In this document: positions 59,640 to 64,000 of the stretch, piece by piece
How positions within the stretch are numbered: position 1 is the stretch's first letter
Layout of the letters: each line of letters begins with the position of its first letter
DNA from: Geitlerinema sp. PCC 7407
Lineage (GTDB): Bacteria > Cyanobacteriota > Cyanobacteriia > PCC-7407
Length of the DNA: 64,000 bases
Direction of reading: 5' to 3'
NCBI RefSeq assembly: GCF_000317045.1
Contig: NC_019703.1
Location: forward strand, 4,100,934 to 4,164,933
Translations under genes and position numbers: made by a program
The notes under the pieces: generated by a model
Database searches by the model: none
What the model was told of the DNA's origin: nothing
The model's input: only the letters and a program-made list of their open reading frames with translations

Positions 59640-62600
59640 TCAGCCCGTATTGCGCATCCCCGCCGCAATACCATTGATCGTCAGCAGCGCCCCCCGCAGC
59701 AGCTCGCCGCGGCTATAGCGCGATCGGATGAAGCCCGACGCCGACTGGGCCTTGTGCTGGCGCAGACGCTTTAGCAAAGACACCTGCAAAAAGCCCAGCG
59801 GCACGATCGTGCCATTGCGCAACTGCACCGATCGCTGCAAATCCGGATCGCCATCGAGCAAGCGCTGATTGCCCGTAATCGTCAGCACCATCTCGCGCGT
59901 CAAATGATACTCCGACGAGATCTGGCTAAACACCTTCTCAAAGCGCTCTATGTCTTCAGACTGAGAGAGCTCCTGCACGTAGTGGTTGGCAATCTGCAAG
60001 TCCACCTTGGACAGCGTCATCTCCACCTTCGAGACCGCCATTCGGAAGAACGGCCACTTGTAATAGAAGTAGCGCAGCAGCTTGAGGTTTTCCTCCGGCT
60101 CCTCCTGCAAGAAATCTCGCAGGGCCGTGCCGACCCCATACCAGGAAGGCAGCAAGAAGCGGCTCTGGGTCCAGCTAAAGACCCAGGGAATGGCCCGCAG
60201 ACTGCTAAAGTCACGCTTGCCGCCCCGACGCGACGGTCGAGAGCTGATCTGAAGCTGACTGATTTCCTCGATGGGCGTCACCTGATGGAAGAAATCCAGG
60301 AAATCCGGCTGCTCGTGAATGAGCGCACGGTAGTGCCGGCGCGATCGCTGGGCCAGCTCCTCCATGATTTCGTTCCACGGCTGAATGTCATCAAAGCCAT
60401 TGCGCAGCAGGCTCGCCTGAATCACTGCCGTCGCCACCGTCTCCAGGTTGTAGAGCGCCAGCTCCGGCAGCGAATACTTCGACGCCAGCACCTCGCCCTG
60501 CTCGGTGATCTTGATGCGGCCATTGATGCTGTGGCCCGGTTGCGCCAAAATCGCCTCGTAGGCCGGACCGCCGCCTCGGCCCACCGAGCCGCCTCGACCG
60601 TGGAAGATCCGCAGCCGAACGCTGAACTCCTCCGCCAGCTGCTGCAGCGCCTTTTGCGCCTTGTGGATTTCCCAGTTGCTGCTGAGGAAGCCCGAGTCCT
60701 TGTTGCTGTCCGAATAGCCCAGCATCACTTCTTGGGGCGAGGGGCTGCCTTCTTGGGCTTGGTAGCCGCCCGCCAAGTAGGACCGGTACAGCGACAGCTC
60801 AAACAGCTCCCGCATCACCGACGGGGCGCGCTGCAAGTCTTCCACCGTCTCAAACAGGGGCACTACCTGGAGCGTCCCCGACCCCGTCGCCGGATCGTAC
60901 AGACCCGCTTCTTTGGCCAGGAGCAGCACCTCCAGCAGGTCGCTCACCTCGTGGCTCATGCTGATGACGTAGGTCTGGCAAATCGCCGGCCCAAACTCCT
61001 GCTGCAATCGCCGCACCATCCGAAAAGTCTCGATGATTTCGCAGGTCTTTTCCGAGAAGGGCAGCTCTGCCGGAATCAGGGGACGCCGGGTTTGCAGCTC
61101 GCTGGCGAGCCACGCCGTGCGCTCTGCCTCCGAGAGATCGTTGTAGGGCTGAGGCAGGATCTGCAAGTAGCCGACGATTTCGTTGATGGTGTCAGAGTGG
61201 CGAGAGCTCTCTTGACGGATGTCCAGGTAGGCCAGGTTGAAGCCGTAGATCTCTACCTGACACAGCAGATCTTCCAGGTCGCGGCAGCTCAGGCCTGTTT
61301 CTTGCAGGTTGTGGTGGATCAGGCGCAGCTCATTCTGAAATTCTTCGCCCGAGCGATAAAACGTCGCTGGGTTGAGCTCTTCGCGGACTGCCTGATCTTT
61401 TTCGTCAAAGTTGTATAGCCGCCAGTTGCGATCGCGCGTGTTCTCTAGGCGCTTGAGGATATAGGACAGCTTGAGGCGATAGGGCTCCTGTCGGTAGCGG
61501 ATCGCCAGCTGATCGTAGACCTCGGGCATCTGGACCTGGTCTTGCTCCAGAGACTCCAGCAGATCCGGCAGCACATCGCTCCAGTGCAGCGACAGGCTCA
61601 GCAGGTTGATCAGGCGTCGCACCGACTGGATGTACTTCTCGAGGACCAAGTTGCGCTGGTAGCAGGCCGTTTGCCAGGTAATCTTGGGGGTGACCGAGGG
61701 GTTGCCGTCGCGGTCAGAGCCCACCCAGGAGCCGAACTTGCAGAAGTCGTAGCTGGGGGGATTTAGGCTGGGGAACGCTGTCTCGACCGCGCGCTTACAG
61801 CGGTGATACAGCTGGGGAATCACGTCAAACAGGACTTCTTGGAAGTAGTGAAGGGTGTAGTCTACTTCGTCTAGAACGGTGGGCTTGAACTGGTGCAGCT
61901 CGTCGGTGCGCCACCACAGGCGGATTTCTTCGGTCAGCTGGTCCCGCAGAGATTCGACTTCCCAGGAGGACGTGACGCCTAGGGCCTGATTGCTTTCTTC
62001 GGCTTGGTCGAGCTGGCGCAGGATGTGGGCGATGCGGCGCTGCTTGTCGCGGATGGTGTGGCGCACGATTTCGGTGGGGTGCGCCGTGAAGACCAGCCGC
62101 ACATCGAGCTGATCGAGGAGATTTTGGATGTGCTGGGGCGGGACGTTGAGCTTGCGCAGCTTGGGAAACAGGCCGTGGAAGGTGGTCAGTTCCCGGCGAG
62201 CTGCGGTGCTCTCTTCGAGGCTTTTGGCCAGGAAATCAGCTTTGAGATGGCCCAGATCGTCGGCGGTTTCTTCGATGACGGGAGGTTTGCGATCGCTGGC
62301 CTCGGCTTGGGGAGAGTCGTAGGCCGCGCGATACTGCTGCTGCTGACCGCGCTGCTCGTAGTGCTGCTCGACGATGTTGATGAGCTGGAAGTAAAGCGCG
62401 AAGGCCCGCGCTGCTCGAATCGCGTCGTTGAGGTCCAGCTTTTCGACGAGCTTGAGGACTTCGGTTTCTTGGAAGTTGGGGGCCTGACCCTCGGGTGAAC
62501 AGAGGTCCCGCAGTTGCTGGAGCAGATCCACCAGCTCTTGACCGCATTCCTGCTGGAGTACGAACTCCCACAGATCCTCGACAACCTTGAGCCGATGGCG

Positions 62601-62741
62601 CAAAAACAAGTTGGAACTGAGCGGAACCGCCGCGTTTTCTGAAGCAAGCATAGAATCTGCGACTGGAGAAGTGGAAGGTTGAGCGTGGTCGACGGAGGCC
62701 GAAGGAGGAACTCCGTTGGATGAGTGGAGGGTCGAACTCAT
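59640..62741 (-). CDS. ppc: Phosphoenolpyruvate carboxylase
   Basis: A 1033-residue enzyme fixing bicarbonate onto phosphoenolpyruvate to make oxaloacetate. The catalytic His is in [14 protein letters not shown], and the second active-site block is [35 protein letters not shown] and [18 protein letters not shown] are conserved, and the C-terminus ends NTG as in all PEP carboxylases. An N-terminal extension of 40-50 Ser/Pro-rich residues is normal for cyanobacterial forms. Start 62741 was preferred to 62825 because [10 protein letters not shown] matches that extension. Oxaloacetate produced here feeds mdh. Confidence 0.97.
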   Translation of the reverse strand: MSSTLHSSNGVPPSASVDHAQPSTSPVADSMLASENAAVPLSSNLFLRHRLKVVEDLWEFVLQQECGQELVDLLQQLRDLCSPEGQAPNFQETEVLKLVEKLDLNDAIRAARAFALYFQLINIVEQHYEQRGQQQQYRAAYDSPQAEASDRKPPVIEETADDLGHLKADFLAKSLEESTAARRELTTFHGLFPKLRKLNVPPQHIQNLLDQLDVRLVFTAHPTEIVRHTIRDKQRRIAHILRQLDQAEESNQALGVTSSWEVESLRDQLTEEIRLWWRTDELHQFKPTVLDEVDYTLHYFQEVLFDVIPQLYHRCKRAVETAFPSLNPPSYDFCKFGSWVGSDRDGNPSVTPKITWQTACYQRNLVLEKYIQSVRRLINLLSLSLHWSDVLPDLLESLEQDQVQMPEVYDQLAIRYRQEPYRLKLSYILKRLENTRDRNWRLYNFDEKDQAVREELNPATFYRSGEEFQNELRLIHHNLQETGLSCRDLEDLLCQVEIYGFNLAYLDIRQESSRHSDTINEIVGYLQILPQPYNDLSEAERTAWLASELQTRRPLIPAELPFSEKTCEIIETFRMVRRLQQEFGPAICQTYVISMSHEVSDLLEVLLLAKEAGLYDPATGSGTLQVVPLFETVEDLQRAPSVMRELFELSLYRSYLAGGYQAQEGSPSPQEVMLGYSDSNKDSGFLSSNWEIHKAQKALQQLAEEFSVRLRIFHGRGGSVGRGGGPAYEAILAQPGHSINGRIKITEQGEVLASKYSLPELALYNLETVATAVIQASLLRNGFDDIQPWNEIMEELAQRSRRHYRALIHEQPDFLDFFHQVTPIEEISQLQISSRPSRRGGKRDFSSLRAIPWVFSWTQSRFLLPSWYGVGTALRDFLQEEPEENLKLLRYFYYKWPFFRMAVSKVEMTLSKVDLQIANHYVQELSQSEDIERFEKVFSQISSEYHLTREMVLTITGNQRLLDGDPDLQRSVQLRNGTIVPLGFLQVSLLKRLRQHKAQSASGFIRSRYSRGELLRGALLTINGIAAGMRNTG

Positions 62742-62880
62742 GGGAACTTGGTCCAGTCCAGCAAGATTAATCAACCATTGTATGGGGTGAGGCTTCTTGC
62801 GGATGGCAACATTGACTACCGGCAAGACAGGCCAATGACTCAGCGCTTTTGTCTGTCTCTGACGCCAAGGCTTGGCAACC

Positions 62881-62933
62881 CAGGCACTCAGTCTACGAGC
62901 GCCTGCGAGGCCTGAAGTGCCTGAGAGCGCTCG
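62881..62933 (-). promoter_or_regulatory. Interleaved inverted repeats in the ppc upstream region
   Basis: CAGGCACT (62881-62888) pairs with AGTGCCTG (62916-62923), and CGAGCGC (62896-62902) pairs with GCGCTCG (62927-62933). The two helices interlock, so they are either alternatives or a pseudoknot. They lie between the small membrane-protein gene and ppc. Function unknown. Confidence 0.35.
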
Positions 62934-62938
62934 ATCTT

Positions 62939-63148
62939 CTACGAGGGAGGGTGATCGGCTGCTTCGGAGACAGAAGTCGGAGGAACGTTGAGGATGGGGA
63001 GGCGATCGCCCCGAAAAATCTCTTCACTTGCCTGGCCGATTTCCTGCATCAGGCTGGCGAGGGTCCGACTGGTCAGGACAGCCAACAGGAGGGGGCCGGT
63101 GGTGAGACTCAGGAAGAGAGCTTGTGCAACTTTTGGTTGAGCCATCAT
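62939..63148 (-). CDS. Small membrane protein, 69 residues, conserved-looking
   Basis: A 69-residue protein with one transmembrane helix ([25 protein letters not shown]) and a hydrophilic tail containing [25 protein letters not shown] recall this last pattern as a cyanobacterial conserved hypothetical. Start is at 63148 or 63145 (two adjacent ATG). It is upstream of ppc on the same strand with 197 bases to the ppc ATG. Function unknown. Confidence 0.6.
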   Translation of the reverse strand: MMAQPKVAQALFLSLTTGPLLLAVLTSRTLASLMQEIGQASEEIFRGDRLPILNVPPTSVSEAADHPPS

Positions 63149-63815
63149 TAAATGTACCAGCGACTGGTCAGTTTCGTAGGAGCAAAATGGACGCGGTCTC
63201 TCTAAAGCGGGCTAAGAATGGGCGAAAAAGGGACCGTTGAGCAGGGCGTCAAGGGATTTGGGGATCTAGCGTAAACGCTTTTTTGGGCGGTGCTGGAGTC
63301 GATCGCCGCTGATGCGGGTCAAGTCTCCGGATTGCTCTAGTGGAGGTCGTTTAAATTGTGACATTCTCCCCTCGACTGGAGCGCGATCGCGAGGGCAGTT
63401 TCACCGCTAGCGGGCCTGCTGCCTAGTCTAGATCGCAGGGGTCAGAAAGGAGGGAAATCGGCTCCTGGCTCAGAGCTCAGCCCTAGCGCTAGAGGCAGTA
63501 TGAACCTTTGCAAGTGTTTTTCGGATGTCTCTGGCAGCGGCTGGGGAGCGGGTGAGGATGCTTGGGCGCGGGGGCTCAGGGCTGTGAAGCCGTTCAAGGC
63601 GATCGCCGACTGGGGTGCGATCGCCGCAATCTCCCGGAATACAAGGGTTTGCGAGGGTCCCCTAGATTTGACGGGCTTCCCAGCAAACTTCTTGCTATTC
63701 TCTAGTCTGAAGTTCCCCCGATTTTGAAGCCGGCGATCGCAGATTCAGCAAGATTGATAGCGTCGAGGGGACCGAGACTGCTCCCATTCGTCGTCATCGT
63801 TAGCGGCTAGTGCCC
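63149..63815. other. 667-base intergenic region, no gene seen
   Basis: Contains three or four HIP1 octamers (near 63386, 63600, 63616 and 63734) and a palindrome CCGCTAGCGG at 63404-63413. An ORF at 63500-63727 exists but has no supporting signal. No RNA gene recognised. Confidence 0.45.
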
Positions 63816-64000
63816 GTGAAAACCGATTCTCGTCCCCTCTTGGATAGCAAATCCCCCTTGGCCCGGTGGGTCTACCATGCGGTTGGCCATCAGGCCGACG
63901 AAGTCCGGGTCAGCTTTCGACTGCGCGGCAATCAACTGCACATCCTGTGTGAGGCGCTGCGCTGTCCGAGCGCTGCGGTGATGCTGGCGCGATTGGTGCA
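63816..64000 (+). CDS. Unfinished gene at window end, possibly DUF1574-type protein
   Basis: The frame opens with GTG at 63816 and remains open to the window end (61 codons): VKTDSRPLLDSKSPLARWVY then VRVSFRLRGNQLHILCEAL and CPSAAVMLARLV. The LRGNQLHILCEA pattern reminds me of the N-terminal domain found in cyanobacterial DUF1574-family proteins, which are long and of unknown function. The identification is weak because most of the gene is missing. Confidence 0.4.
   Translation, partial: MKTDSRPLLDSKSPLARWVYHAVGHQADEVRVSFRLRGNQLHILCEALRCPSAAVMLARLV

Noticed and set aside
59904-61418. A 504-codon open frame antisense to ppc
   Set aside because: Complement of the highly conserved carboxylase core; product is Leu/Arg/Gln-rich and matches nothing I know.
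63500-63727. 75-codon open frame near the window end
   Set aside because: No ribosome-binding site, HIP1-rich and unlike a protein domain.
1-64000. CRISPR array or other short-interval repeat arrays
   Set aside because: The many GCGATCGC copies are dispersed HIP1 octamers without regular spacing or spacers. No cas genes are present.
1-64000. tRNA, rRNA, tmRNA, RNase P RNA or mobile element genes
   Set aside because: I looked in intergenic regions for T-loop and other conserved blocks, transposase domains and terminal repeats and found none; a covariance search would be needed to exclude divergent RNAs.

Overview
The window is chromosomal DNA of a thylakoid-bearing cyanobacterium. The octamer GCGATCGC (HIP1) recurs throughout. 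Photosystem I PsaE, NDH-1 subunit NdhO, a Crr7-domain protein, ferredoxin-sulfite reductase, group 2 sigma factor SigC, Ycf46 and several cyanobacteria-only families (DUF2854, DUF2808, DUF4346, DUF6391) are all encoded here. I see no phage, transposon, CRISPR array, rRNA or tRNA. The window opens inside an aldehyde dehydrogenase gene and closes inside an unfinished gene on the + strand.

Layout. 1-7 kb: aldehyde dehydrogenase tail, DUF4346 protein, polyphosphate kinase, small unknown genes, DUF2854, a Crr7-domain gene and a small outer-membrane barrel with a long G-poor leader. 7-19 kb: sulfite reductase with an unusual C-terminal tail, RsmE, a TPR protein, lipase, VOC protein, a DUF92 (phytyl-phosphate kinase type) membrane enzyme, an atypical SDR, exonuclease III, and a DUF39 (homocysteine biosynthesis type) protein. 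19-25 kb: membrane TPR protein, a TMEM165/UPF0016 manganese exporter behind a yybP-ykoY riboswitch, a peptidoglycan-binding protein and SdhA. 25-36 kb: an ethylene-receptor-like histidine kinase, SLH porin, an Rrf2 regulator paired with cysK, a DnaJ protein, malate dehydrogenase, ndhO, mutM-psaE, and a PilP/GspC-like lipoprotein. 37-42 kb: a complete four-gene polar amino acid ABC importer. 42-49 kb: ribD, an MscS channel, sigC, fur and a 56-residue ORF. 49-55 kb (all minus): rpmH-rnpA-PH domain-yidC-jag-yceD-ycf46-SH3, the familiar cyanobacterial ribosome and membrane-biogenesis string. 55-64 kb: DUF2808, SDR, hydrolase, ddl and phosphoenolpyruvate carboxylase.

How genes relate. Sulfur assimilation is spread over the window: sulfite to sulfide (sir), sulfide to cysteine (cysK, next to an Rrf2/CymR-type regulator) and possibly sulfide to homocysteine (DUF39). 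Metal homeostasis is represented by the Mn exporter and Fur. Carbon flow around oxaloacetate is represented by ppc, mdh and sdhA. The best regulatory finding is the yybP-ykoY riboswitch, whose downstream leader contains three mutually exclusive helices built around one repeated heptamer, suggesting translational switching. Other second-look items are the ribbon-helix-helix-like tail on sulfite reductase, a long C-terminal extension of PsaE, an Ig-like insertion in YidC, and several structured intergenic regions. I do not see a clearly new multi-gene system; most of the window is ordinary cyanobacterial core genome.
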